This document shows positions 1 to 6,871 of a stretch of DNA of 13,797 bases, piece after piece. The notes beneath the pieces are model-generated. The model searched no databases. It was given only the letters and a program-made list of their open reading frames with translations, and was not told the DNA's origin. This stretch comes from Bacillota bacterium (GTDB lineage Bacteria; Bacillota; Dethiobacteria; DTU022), in contig JAAZPS010000268.1 in the NCBI GenBank assembly GCA_012797095.1, positions 1 to 13,797 on the forward strand, read 5' to 3'. The first letter of the stretch is position 1, and the number at the start of each line of letters is the position of its first letter. The translations under genes and the position numbers were made by a program.

Positions 1-20
1 TCGCAACGCTCAGAATGACA
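1..20. repeat. Truncated dispersed repeat (CGCTCAGAATGACA end)
   Basis: The first bases read TCGCAACGCTCAGAATGACA. They match the right half of the short element seen twice between positions 6563 and 6702, whose shared core is GATCCTTCG...CTCAGGATGAC. The left half would lie outside the window. Seen: sequence similarity within the window. Inferred: it is one copy of a genome-wide intergenic repeat. Confidence 0.5.
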
Positions 21-60
21 GGGGTGGGAGAGCAGGGGGAGGGGAGCACCTCCACCCCAG

Positions 61-83
61 CCCTCCCCCATCAAGGGGGAGGG
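61..83. repeat. GC-rich inverted repeat, 9-bp arms
   Basis: CCCTCCCCC (61-69) is perfectly complementary to GGGGGAGGG (75-83) with a 5-base loop ATCAA. Further G-runs and a short T-run follow (GGTTTTGGGGG). It lies downstream of the minus-strand hydrolase gene but in intergenic sequence with other palindromes. Dispersed REP-like repeat is the preferred reading; a weak terminator is possible. Confidence 0.55.
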
Positions 84-101
84 GGTTTTGGGGGTTTGTA
101 G

Positions 102-121
102 GGGCGGCTCATGAGCCGCCC
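102..121. repeat. Perfect 20-bp palindrome
   Basis: GGGCGGCTCATGAGCCGCCC is a perfect palindrome with no spacer, preceded by TTTGTAG. Palindromes of this GTAGGGGCGG...CCGCCC style occur as dispersed intergenic repeats in many bacteria. That is general knowledge; copy number in this genome cannot be seen here. Confidence 0.6.
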
Positions 122-183
122 GCTGTCGTCCGGGTTGATCGGATCGCTGTTTTTCACAATAGGGGATTGGTGGAAAGGGGTTA

Positions 184-879
184 TTATCCGAAAAACATGC
201 GCTGGATCATCTCGAAATTGCGGCTGATCCCCTCGGCGCCCCTGATCGGGCCCATATGGCCGGGCAGGAGCAACTCGACCTCTTCGAGACGCGAAAGAGC
301 GGCGACGCTGTGGCCGAGGGTTTCGAAGTCTCCACCGGGCAGGTCGGAGCGGCCGATACTGCTGTCAAAGACGGTATCGCCTGTGAGCAGCGCCTTCTCC
401 CCGGGAAAGTAGAAGCTGAGCGCACCCGGCGAATGGCCCGGCGTCTCGATCACCTGGATCAATTCCTCCTCTTCCCCAGGGCCGCCGATATTCAGTTCGC
501 CCGATTTGAGGTAGAAATCCGGGGCCAGCGAGGGCACCTTCGCTGCGCCCGTTTCAGCGAGGCGCTGCTGCAGCGCCTCCAGGAAAAAGGAATCCTGGCG
601 ATGAATGCCGATCTTGGCCCCGCTCTGCTCCCGGATCACTCCCGCTGCCTCCACATGATCGGGATGACCGTGGGTCAGCAAGATCAGTTCAATCTCCTTG
701 AGGTCAATGCCGTCCCTGCCGATCGAGCCGGTCAGGACCTCGAGACATCTCTCGCCGGATTCATTCATGATATGCCCGGGATCGATGAGCACAAGTTTCT
801 TTCCCCGATAGAGGTAACTGTTACAGTTGTTGCCGTAACCCTGCCAGAAATAAGCGTAAAAGCGTTCAGTCAGGCGCAT
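184..879 (-). CDS. Metallo-beta-lactamase-fold hydrolase
   Basis: A 231-residue soluble protein with the complete metal-binding set of the metallo-beta-lactamase superfamily: THGHPDH (H70, H72, D74, H75), H149 in TPGHSPG, D168 in LLTGDTVF and H208 in LLPGHMGP. The GRSDLPGGD segment (176-184) and the short length resemble glyoxalase II-like thioester hydrolases of the YqgX/GloB type, so hydrolysis of a glutathione-independent thioester is a reasonable guess, but the substrate cannot be told from sequence. The start is supported by GGAGG at 887-891 (minus), 7 bases upstream of the ATG. It is divergent from the gene at 944 across a 64-base gap that must hold both promoters. No signal peptide is seen, so it is probably cytoplasmic. 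Confidence 0.9.
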   Translation of the reverse strand: MRLTERFYAYFWQGYGNNCNSYLYRGKKLVLIDPGHIMNESGERCLEVLTGSIGRDGIDLKEIELILLTHGHPDHVEAAGVIREQSGAKIGIHRQDSFFLEALQQRLAETGAAKVPSLAPDFYLKSGELNIGGPGEEEELIQVIETPGHSPGALSFYFPGEKALLTGDTVFDSSIGRSDLPGGDFETLGHSVAALSRLEEVELLLPGHMGPIRGAEGISRNFEMIQRMFFG

Positions 880-943
880 CTGTGTTCCTCCGTAGCCTCT
901 TTTTTAACAATATGATACCATAAATAGCGAGGTGAAGAAAAGG

Positions 944-1510
944 ATGGGGAAAAAGATCAAATCAGCCCTTGAGCTGGCCATGGAGCAGACCGCCGAGCTG
1001 AAAGAGCTTCACCGGGAAAGCCCCGGGGAGCAGTTCAAGCCCTATTTCAAAGCAGCCGCTTTGCTGGCAAATTCATTCCTCGAAGGGCAGTCCACTGCGG
1101 AGAAGATCGCCGACACCATCGGGCGCTACCCGGAGGGGGCCCGGGAGAAGGCCTCCCGGATCTTGCTGGAAAATATTCTCGCCGCAATGGAGCCGAAGCA
1201 TTGGGCCGCGGCGGCGGGGATCTACCGCCGTTTCCGTGGGCCCCGGGAAAAGCCGCTGCTTGAAGAGCTGGAGGAGATGGAGCATAAATACCAGGAAAAG
1301 CTCATCGAAGCGCAGGTCCGGGCGGATCGGGGCCTTTACCGAAAAGAGCTGCTGGAGCCGCTCAACCGGGACGGGATCAGCGGTTCGGCGCTGGACGGGG
1401 TCAACCTGGAGCGCTCCCCCTGGTGGCAGGAGTATCTCCAGGGCCTGGCGAAAGAATTCCAGCCGGCGCTGGACCGGCTGAAAGGGCAGCTGCTGGCCGC
1501 TTTGAAATAA
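944..1510 (+). CDS. Hypothetical helical cytoplasmic protein
   Basis: A protein of 188 residues that I do not recognise. It is charged and predicted by eye to be almost all helix, with no membrane segment, no signal peptide and no cysteine. An acidic helical stretch (EELEEMEHKYQEKLIEAQ) lies in the middle, and a tryptophan pair (SPWWQEYL) lies near the C-terminus, which ends in an amphipathic helix. A GTG at 932 would lengthen it by four residues, but that GTG is inside the ribosome binding site GAGGTGA (929-935). The ATG at 944, 8 bases further on, is therefore the better start. It is divergent from the MBL hydrolase and convergent with the crotonase operon. Real-gene evidence is the clean site, length and coding-like composition. 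Confidence 0.75.
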   Translation: MGKKIKSALELAMEQTAELKELHRESPGEQFKPYFKAAALLANSFLEGQSTAEKIADTIGRYPEGAREKASRILLENILAAMEPKHWAAAAGIYRRFRGPREKPLLEELEEMEHKYQEKLIEAQVRADRGLYRKELLEPLNRDGISGSALDGVNLERSPWWQEYLQGLAKEFQPALDRLKGQLLAALK

Positions 1511-1512
1511 TC

Positions 1513-1537
1513 GGGGATGGCCGGTATGGCCATCCCC
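1513..1537. terminator. Stem-loop between convergent genes
   Basis: GGGGATGGCC (1513-1522) pairs perfectly with GGCCATCCCC (1528-1537) around a 5-base loop, starting two bases after the TAA of the upstream plus-strand gene. There is no U-tract on the plus side, so it may act as an RNA-end stabiliser or a weak bidirectional terminator between the convergent transcripts rather than a classic intrinsic terminator. Confidence 0.5.
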
Positions 1538-1626
1538 TGCACTCCCTGAGGGCTTTCAAAGGTATCTGCTTCGATCAAAACCGGCGAGCTTGATTCAGGG
1601 TGGCTCTGTCGGCAACCGTTGCTTCT

Positions 1627-2385
1627 TCAGCGGCCGGTCCATTGCGGCGATCTTTTTTCCAGAAAAGCGGTGATCCCTTCTTTGGTATCTTCACTCGACA
1701 GTACTCTGGCAGCCAGTGATTCGAAAAGGAGCAACCCATCCTCCGTTGAAAGTGCTTTGCTGCGATTAACCAGTATCTTGCATGCCCTCAAGGCAAGTGG
1801 TCCGTTATTCAGGATCTTTTCGACGTACCGGTCGGTCGCGGCAGCGAGATCTTCCAGCGGCACGACCCTGTTCACCAGACCGATCCGGTAGGCTTCCCCG
1901 GCGGGGATCATCTCGCCGGTGAAGAGGATCTCCATGGCCAGCGCCTTGGGGATGAGCGAGGCCAGGGCGAGCGAGGCATAGCAATCGACGGTGTTCAGCT
2001 TCTGATCGGGCGTGCCGAAAAAGGCGTTTTCCGAGGCGATTCTTAAGTCGCAGGCCAGAGCAATGGTCAGGCCGATCCCCAGGCAGTAGCCGTTAACCGC
2101 AGCGACGAGCGGTTTGCTCACCGCGGTGAGCCCCCGAACATAATTGGCCTCCCATTTTTCGGGCTCAACAATGTTGGCTGCATCGGTCAGATCAACGCCG
2201 GCGCTGAACGAACGTTCCCCGGTTCCGGTGATCACGCCAACCCAGAGCTCTTCATCGCGTTCGAATTCCTCCAGCCTGAGCAGCAGCTCCTGCGCCAGCC
2301 GCCGATTGACCGTGTTCAATTTTTCCGGCCGGTTCAGGGTAATGTAGCCGACCCTTCCCTTTTTTTCAAATATTACTGTATCCAT
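1627..2385 (-). CDS. Crotonase-family enoyl-CoA hydratase/isomerase, divergent active site
   Basis: A 252-residue crotonase (ECH) superfamily protein and the last gene of the minus operon, 20 bases after the CoA ligase. An AAAGGAG site sits 9 bases before the ATG. Family marks are the N-terminal GYITLNRPEKLN, the oxyanion-hole segments SAGVDL (61-66) and NGYCLGIG (99-106), and the C-terminal FLEKRSPQWTGR. By alignment with rat mitochondrial crotonase, the second catalytic glutamate (Glu164) is kept as E152 in LAMEILFTG. The first (Glu144) is replaced by D127 in FGTPDQKL, and the usual PGAGGTQRL is replaced by TVDCYASLALA. It may still hydrate, but could instead isomerise, hydrolyse or act on an unusual acyl-CoA. 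The reaction is uncertain; family membership is certain. Confidence 0.92.
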   Translation of the reverse strand: MDTVIFEKKGRVGYITLNRPEKLNTVNRRLAQELLLRLEEFERDEELWVGVITGTGERSFSAGVDLTDAANIVEPEKWEANYVRGLTAVSKPLVAAVNGYCLGIGLTIALACDLRIASENAFFGTPDQKLNTVDCYASLALASLIPKALAMEILFTGEMIPAGEAYRIGLVNRVVPLEDLAAATDRYVEKILNNGPLALRACKILVNRSKALSTEDGLLLFESLAARVLSSEDTKEGITAFLEKRSPQWTGR

Positions 2386-2405
2386 TTAGACTGGCTCCTT
2401 TGGAA

Positions 2406-4028
2406 TTATTGGGAATTCGATGGGGCTTGATCGATCTTCGCGACAACTTCCTTGCGCAGCAGCTCCCGATCGGCCTTGCCGATTCTGGTCAGCGGAATCT
2501 CCTGACGGAGATTGACCTTTTTCGGCACCTTGTAGCCGGCCAGCTGCTCCTTGCAGAGGGCGATGATCTCCTCTTCCCCGACCGTGCAGCCCTCCTTGGG
2601 GACAACAAAGAGCCAGACGACCTCGCCGTAGATCTTGTCGGGCACCCCGATCGCTGCCGCCAGGGAAACCGCCGGATGGCGGACAACTACTTCCTCGATC
2701 TCCGCCGGCAAGACCGTGTAGCTGCCCACCCTGATGATCTGTTTCTTGCGCCCCTTGATATAGAGGCCGCCGTCTGCGGTAAGATAGCCCAGATCACCCG
2801 AGAGGCAGTAGCCGTCGGCGGAGAACCCGGCCCGATCCTCTTCGGGCATCCGGTAGTAATTGTTGATCGTCAGGGGGCCTTTGATCAGCACTTCCCCCTC
2901 CTCACCTGCAGGGAGGGCGTTGCCCAAATCGTCAACGATCTTCAGCTCCATCCCCGGCAGCGGTTTGCCGACATAGCCTTTGGCCAGCTCCTTCAGGTCA
3001 TCGCCGATATCGGTGAAGGTTACCTCGGAGCCGGCTTCAGTGCTGCCGTAGCCCACCACCACCAGGGGAGAGATCCGCGCCCTGATCCCTTCGAGAAGCT
3101 CCAGGGGGACCTTGTCCCCCGAGAGGAAAGAGAGCTCCACCGAGGAAAGATCGAATTGATCCAGCTCTTTCATCGAGACCAGGATGGCATAGGTCACCGG
3201 AACACCGCCGATGAACTGCACCTTTTGATCCTGAATCGTCTGCAGCACCTCCAGGGGGCTCCATCTTTCCAGCAGGTGCATCTCGTAGCGGCCCACCAGG
3301 GCGGTGCCGATCAGCTCGACGGTTCCCCCGACATGGCTGGGCGGCAGCGCCGCCACCGTTTTGATGGTCCCGGTGACACCCCGGCCCCTGAGGATGCCGC
3401 TCAGAAAATCTTCTTCCAGGTAACACATGAGCGTTACATTCACGTGCGAGAGCAGGGCGGCTTTGGGGATACCGGTGGTGCCCCCGGTGAAGATGATCAG
3501 GGCGCCCTCGTGGGGCTGCTGATCTTTTTTGGCCGCTTCCAGCTCTTCTTCGAGGGGATAGCTTTTTTCCAGCAGTTCGCCAAAAGAGTCTCCAAAATCA
3601 GCCGGCTCGGTCATCAGGTAGGTGATTCCGGCGAAGCCCGGTTCCCCGGAAAGCTCCTTCAGGGAAGCAAGGATATCATTGTCTCCCGCTGCATTCATGG
3701 AGACGACCACCTTGGGGCTCACCTGGGGGATAAATCTTCTCAGATCGGTGATCCGGTAGCGCACATCCATCGGCACGGTGATGGCACCGATCTTGTTGGC
3801 GGCGATGAAGGTGAAAACATATTCCGGGTTCGAGGGCAGGATGGTAACGACCCGATCGCCCTTTCGCACCCCCAGATCCAGCAGAGCCCGGGCCAGTTGG
3901 TCGGTGATTGCAGAGAGCTCGGCAGAGCTATAGGTTTTTCCCTGAAAATTAACCGCCGGAAATTCAGGGTCCACCCGGCCCCAGTGATCAACATAGTTCC
4001 ACAGAAAAGTCAACTCTGGTACTGCCAT
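2406..4028 (-). CDS. AMP-forming acyl-CoA synthetase (ANL superfamily)
   Basis: A 540-residue adenylate-forming acid:CoA ligase, full length for the family. The phosphate-binding loop is FTGGTTGIPKA (180-190). The adenine-binding motif is GYGSTEAG (326-333). The ribose-binding aspartate is D412 in SGDLGY, followed by the hinge region GRKKQIIRVG (426-435). The catalytic lysine is K518 in LTRIGKADRE. It would convert a carboxylic acid, ATP and CoA to acyl-CoA, AMP and pyrophosphate in the cytoplasm. The hinge GRKKQ..VGSYTVLPAEIE differs from the common GRKKD..IGGENIYPAEVE. AAGGAG lies 9 bases before the ATG. It sits between a permease and a crotonase, so it probably activates the imported acid. 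CaiC-like, medium-chain or aromatic acid specificity are all possible. Confidence 0.93.
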   Translation of the reverse strand: MAVPELTFLWNYVDHWGRVDPEFPAVNFQGKTYSSAELSAITDQLARALLDLGVRKGDRVVTILPSNPEYVFTFIAANKIGAITVPMDVRYRITDLRRFIPQVSPKVVVSMNAAGDNDILASLKELSGEPGFAGITYLMTEPADFGDSFGELLEKSYPLEEELEAAKKDQQPHEGALIIFTGGTTGIPKAALLSHVNVTLMCYLEEDFLSGILRGRGVTGTIKTVAALPPSHVGGTVELIGTALVGRYEMHLLERWSPLEVLQTIQDQKVQFIGGVPVTYAILVSMKELDQFDLSSVELSFLSGDKVPLELLEGIRARISPLVVVGYGSTEAGSEVTFTDIGDDLKELAKGYVGKPLPGMELKIVDDLGNALPAGEEGEVLIKGPLTINNYYRMPEEDRAGFSADGYCLSGDLGYLTADGGLYIKGRKKQIIRVGSYTVLPAEIEEVVVRHPAVSLAAAIGVPDKIYGEVVWLFVVPKEGCTVGEEEIIALCKEQLAGYKVPKKVNLRQEIPLTRIGKADRELLRKEVVAKIDQAPSNSQ

Positions 4029-4080
4029 TTCCGTTCACTCCTTGGTCATTTATTTCGCCCGGTTCCCGCTGAAAAGCGGC

Positions 4081-5418
4081 TCAGTCTCCGCTCAACTTCA
4101 TCTCGAGATCGACGCCTTTGCTGCTCAATGTTCTTTTCCGGTAGAAATACCACCCGATACCGACAAGGAGACAGACAAAATAGATCAGCGTCGATTCAAA
4201 GCTGGTCACAATGCCGATGACGAGAAAGACAGTCGAGATGGCGACCAAACCCCAGCAGAAAAAGCCGCGCCAGAACCGGTTCAGCTTGAAGGGAGCCCGG
4301 GCATAATTCTCGGGCATCAGCCGGGGGATCCGCCACACCGACAGACCGATCAAGATCTGGATGATCATGAACCCGAGCACGGTAACATTGGCGTAGTTCT
4401 GGATGCTCGTACCGATAAGAATGCCGACCATGGAGACAAGGGTGATGAAGAGGACCGCATTCCCCGGCGCCTTGAATCGGTTTATTTTCCCGAAGATCTC
4501 GGGCCAGATCCGATCCTGGGCCAGCGCAAAAACCTGCCTTGATGATGACAGAATTACCGCATGGATCGTGGTTGCCGCGGCGAAAAGGGCGCTGAACGAG
4601 ATGATCACGGCCATCCATTGCGGCAGAAACAGCTCCGAGGTCTTGGCCACGGCCGCCTCAAGGCCCCCCAGCACCCGCCAGTCCATATTGCCCACCAGCG
4701 ACACCGTCACCAGGGTGTACATGACCAGCACCATGAGCAGGGAGACCGCCAGGGCGATGGGGATATTGCGCGACGGTTTCTTGATCTCTCCTCCCATATC
4801 GGCGATGATCATGAATCCGGAGTAGGAAAAATAGGCAGTTACAGCGACCACCATCACGGCAGCAAAGCCGTTGGGCATAAGCGGCACCATCAGGGTGCGA
4901 TCAATGGTGAACAGCCCGCCGATGCCGAAGATCAACAGGGCGATGATGAATTCGACCACCATGATCACCTGAATGGCCACACTCAGCTGAACCCCAACAT
5001 AATTCAGGATCCCGAAAACCGCCACAATGGCCAGGGCGGTGAGCATGATATTGATATCACCCAGCAGGTACTGCAGGTACTCGGCAAAACCGTAGGCAAG
5101 CAGGGCCTGGCCGACTGCTGTGGTCACGATCAGGGTCCAGACCATCATGAACCCCCAGAACGGCGAAAGGGTCCGGCTCGCCGCAACATAATTGGCCCCG
5201 GTAACCGGCAGGATCGAGGCCATCTGGGCGCTGGTAAAGCAGACGAACAGCGCCGGGATCGCCGCCAGGACATACGCCAGCCATAACGCCGGCCCCGCAT
5301 CCCCGGCCAGGGGTCCTACCAGAACAAAGATCGAGGCCCCGACAACATAACCGATCAGAGTAAATAGCGCACCACCAAGGCTGATCGTGCGTTCAAGCTT
5401 ATTACCTGTCCCCCCCAT
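4081..5418 (-). CDS. APC-superfamily permease (amino acid/carboxylate transporter)
   Basis: A 445-residue, about 12-span membrane transporter. TM1 carries the APC fingerprint GYVVGASIF (23-31, compare IGxxIGxGIF). The loop GGEIKKPSRNIP (209-220) is the typical APC (E/GGE)xKxPxRNIP cytosolic motif. The C-terminus is short and charged. A longer reading to 5487 is possible, but it would overlap the preceding stop. The ATG at 5418 has AGGAG (5428-5432, minus) 9 bases upstream and is preferred. APC proteins usually move amino acids or polyamines by proton or sodium symport or by antiport. Its place between a crotonase and an acid-CoA ligase suggests that it brings in the ligase's substrate, perhaps an amino-acid-derived or zwitterionic acid. 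The transported compound is not determinable here. Confidence 0.92.
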   Translation of the reverse strand: MGGTGNKLERTISLGGALFTLIGYVVGASIFVLVGPLAGDAGPALWLAYVLAAIPALFVCFTSAQMASILPVTGANYVAASRTLSPFWGFMMVWTLIVTTAVGQALLAYGFAEYLQYLLGDINIMLTALAIVAVFGILNYVGVQLSVAIQVIMVVEFIIALLIFGIGGLFTIDRTLMVPLMPNGFAAVMVVAVTAYFSYSGFMIIADMGGEIKKPSRNIPIALAVSLLMVLVMYTLVTVSLVGNMDWRVLGGLEAAVAKTSELFLPQWMAVIISFSALFAAATTIHAVILSSSRQVFALAQDRIWPEIFGKINRFKAPGNAVLFITLVSMVGILIGTSIQNYANVTVLGFMIIQILIGLSVWRIPRLMPENYARAPFKLNRFWRGFFCWGLVAISTVFLVIGIVTSFESTLIYFVCLLVGIGWYFYRKRTLSSKGVDLEMKLSGD

Positions 5419-5483
5419 ACTCTTGTTCTCCTTTTCGTTTGATTTGATTGATCTTTTCCGCCCCGCGAAAACAGGAGCCCGGT

Positions 5484-6278
5484 TCATCTGCCTTTGAAGG
5501 TCGGTTCCCGCCGCTCGATGAAGGCAAAGGCCCCCTCCTTGACGTCTTCGGTGTAGAGACAGGTCATCACGGCATCGGTCTCGTAGACCAGCGCATCGTC
5601 AAGGCTGATCTCACCGGACCGGTTCAGGGTCGATTTGACAAAATGGACGGGGACAGGTGCGTTTCTGGCGATCTGCTCCGCCCGCTCCATGACCTTATCC
5701 AGAAACCGCTCCGCCAGGGAGATGCTGGAAACAAGGCCAGTCGAGAGCGCCTCTTCCGCCCCGATCCTTCTCCCGGTAAGCATCAACTCTTTGGCCCGGC
5801 CCAGACCGATCAACCGCGGCAGCAGCCAGGTCACTCCGTTGGTTTCGAAGAGACCGACCTTCACCTCGGAAAATTCAAAGGTTGCTTTCTCGGAGGCGTA
5901 GCGGATATCGCTGGCGATGGCCAGCTCGGCCCCCGCACCGATGGCATAGCCGTTAACGGCGGCGATTACCGGCTGCGGCAGATCGAGCATACTTCTGGTC
6001 AGCGCCTGCATTCTTTTCACATTTTCTCGGAGTTCGTAATAGTCGATCTCCTGCCCGGCCAGGCCGCTCAATTCCCCCAGATCTTGACCGGCAGAGAAAG
6101 CCTTCCCCGCACCGGTGAGCACCACGCAGCGCAGAGCTTGATCGGCGCCGATCTCCTGAATCACCGCTGTCAGATCTTCAATGGTTTCGCGGCGCAGGGC
6201 ATTGAGCACCGCGGGGCGATCCAGGGTGATCAGGCCCACTGCTCCTTCCCTGGTGAAGGTAAGATCGCGATATTCCAA
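5484..6278 (-). CDS. Crotonase-family enoyl-CoA hydratase/isomerase (first gene of operon)
   Basis: A 264-residue crotonase. TTG at 6278 is chosen because GGGAGG (6287-6292, minus) lies 8 bases upstream and the family-typical N-terminus (MEYRDLTFTREGAVGLITLDRP) begins there. The longer in-frame reading to 6368 adds 30 atypical residues and has no ribosome site. Oxyanion-hole segments are SAGQDL (62-67) and NGYAIGAG (109-116). Both catalytic glutamates are present: E138 in FEFSEVKVG (rat Glu144) and E164 in RAKELMLTG (rat Glu164). It ends FIERREPTFKGR as the family does. Expected role: hydration of a 2-enoyl-CoA or a related isomerisation. The ETNGVTWLLPRL loop (145-156) replaces PGAGGTQRL, so substrate specificity may be special. 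It is followed after 65 bases by the permease gene. Confidence 0.92.
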   Translation of the reverse strand: MEYRDLTFTREGAVGLITLDRPAVLNALRRETIEDLTAVIQEIGADQALRCVVLTGAGKAFSAGQDLGELSGLAGQEIDYYELRENVKRMQALTRSMLDLPQPVIAAVNGYAIGAGAELAIASDIRYASEKATFEFSEVKVGLFETNGVTWLLPRLIGLGRAKELMLTGRRIGAEEALSTGLVSSISLAERFLDKVMERAEQIARNAPVPVHFVKSTLNRSGEISLDDALVYETDAVMTCLYTEDVKEGAFAFIERREPTFKGR

Positions 6279-6369
6279 TGTTTTTTCCTCCCTGTTCAGA
6301 TTTTCAAAGCAGCTTTCCGACCGACTGTTCCTATTACTGCAACGCAGTGCGGCCCTGGATTGGATCATG

Positions 6370-6387
6370 CGGTTAACCTTTTAACCG
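6370..6387. promoter_or_regulatory. Operator-like palindrome in the leader of the crotonase operon
   Basis: CGGTTAA (6370-6376) and TTAACCG (6381-6387) form a perfect 7-bp inverted repeat around CCTT. It lies about 20-40 bases downstream of the predicted transcription start of the minus operon, where a repressor could block elongation. Seen: the symmetry and position. Inferred: the regulatory role. Confidence 0.5.
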
Positions 6388-6414
6388 TATGGTCAATATT
6401 TTAACTAGTGGGTA

Positions 6415-6434
6415 TATATTAATCGATCAATATA
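6415..6434. promoter_or_regulatory. Operator-like palindrome overlapping the -10 of the crotonase operon
   Basis: TATATTAATCGATCAATATA is a 20-bp palindrome with only one mismatched base pair, covering most of the predicted -10 and part of the spacer of the minus-strand promoter. Length and symmetry fit a TetR- or MarR-type dimer site. The binding protein is unknown. Confidence 0.5.
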
Positions 6435-6444
6435 ATTTAGTCAA
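6416..6444 (-). promoter_or_regulatory. SigmaA-type promoter of the crotonase-permease-ligase operon
   Basis: On the minus strand TTGACT (6444-6439) is followed by a 17-base spacer and TAATAT (6421-6416). The predicted start of transcription is near 6409, giving a leader of about 130 bases before the TTG at 6278. No other equally good promoter was found upstream of the operon. Confidence 0.55.
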
Positions 6445-6562
6445 TAGGATTTTTAATAAATTTTCTGTTATCTGGAGTGCCGCCGCTCCCACCTCTCCGG
6501 GACAGAAGAGACGCGGGGCAAGAGGGATGGCGGGAGAGGGGAGGGCCGGGGTGGGGTGCGCC

Positions 6563-6593
6563 GGATCCTTCGGGCTGCGCCCTCAGGATGACA
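6563..6593 (+). repeat. Dispersed repeat copy, forward
   Basis: GGATCCTTCG...CCTCAGGATGACAG: the ATCCT and AGGAT ends are complementary, giving a small imperfect hairpin. It shares its core with the inverted copy at 6677-6702 and with the fragment at 1-20. Such GATCCTTCGC-x-GCTCAGGATGAC elements are widespread in bacterial intergenic DNA. Confidence 0.6.
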
Positions 6594-6676
6594 GCGGCGG
6601 CGAGGCCCTCGGGACGACAGAGGGGCTGCACCCGGCATGGACAGAGGCGGCTGCGGAATGACAAACGTGCTCTCCG

Positions 6677-6702
6677 GTCATCCTGAGCAAAGCGAAGGAT
6701 CT
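6677..6702 (-). repeat. Dispersed repeat copy, inverted
   Basis: The plus strand reads GTCATCCTGAGCAAAGCG followed by AAGGATCT, the reverse complement of the same element as at 6563. With the forward copy it forms a loose inverted pair about 85 bases apart, enclosing degenerate GACAG/GAATGACA fragments at 6590-6663. Confidence 0.6.
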
Positions 6703-6722
6703 CAAGAAGGGAGATACTCGAC

Positions 6723-6751
6723 GGGACAACAGGGACGTACGTTGTTGTCCC
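6723..6751. repeat. GGGACAACA/TGTTGTCCC inverted repeat
   Basis: GGGACAACA (6723-6731) pairs perfectly with TGTTGTCCC (6743-6751) around an 11-base centre containing GACGTACG. It resembles the small GGGACA...TGTCCC dispersed palindromes found in anaerobic Bacillota. It lies 28 bases upstream of the thioredoxin -35 and might also affect that promoter. Confidence 0.55.
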
Positions 6752-6778
6752 ATCTTAACTTCCTTACCCGCGAGGCGG

Positions 6779-6807
6779 TTGATCGGTCAATTCAATTGTT
6801 GTAGAAT
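6779..6807 (+). promoter_or_regulatory. Promoter of thioredoxin gene
   Basis: TTGATC (6779-6784), a 17-base spacer, and TAGAAT (6802-6807) form a fair sigmaA-type promoter. The predicted start is near 6814, with a leader of about 58 bases. TTGAT-CA-ATCAA (6844-6855), a small palindrome, lies in that leader. Confidence 0.5.
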
Positions 6808-6871
6808 GATGGACAAGAGTGGAGCGAGATCCAGCATCTTAACTTGATCAATCAAACAGTGGGGTGAAACA

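Larger units (their letters stand above)
6279..6871. other. 593-base gene-free region: two promoters plus repeats
   Basis: No convincing gene on either strand; short open frames here have no ribosome site and run through repeats. The left part (6279-6450) is AT-rich and holds the promoter and palindromes of the minus operon. The middle (about 6480-6720) is GC-rich and patchy, with copies of a GATCCTTCG...CTCAGGATGAC element in opposite orientations and degenerate GGAATGACA/GGGACGACA fragments. The right part holds a GGGACAACA/TGTTGTCCC inverted repeat and the thioredoxin promoter. Confidence 0.75.

Noticed and set aside
1612..1622. GCAACCGTTGC palindrome just after the last crotonase gene.
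   Set aside because: Only 5-bp arms and no T-tract; such short palindromes are expected by chance.
2400..4220. A 606-codon plus-strand open frame opposite the acyl-CoA synthetase.
   Set aside because: It is antisense to a protein with all ANL-superfamily motifs; its translation is His/Gln/Asp-rich and matches no fold, as expected for a GC-rich antisense shadow.
6389..6661. A possible 90-residue gene within the repeat-rich intergenic region.
   Set aside because: It begins inside the palindromic promoter, lacks a ribosome site, and most of its length is dispersed repeat sequence.
6563..6702. The inverted repeat pair considered as a CRISPR array or the ends of an insertion sequence.
   Set aside because: Only two copies in opposite orientation, no regular spacers, and no transposase or cas gene in the window.
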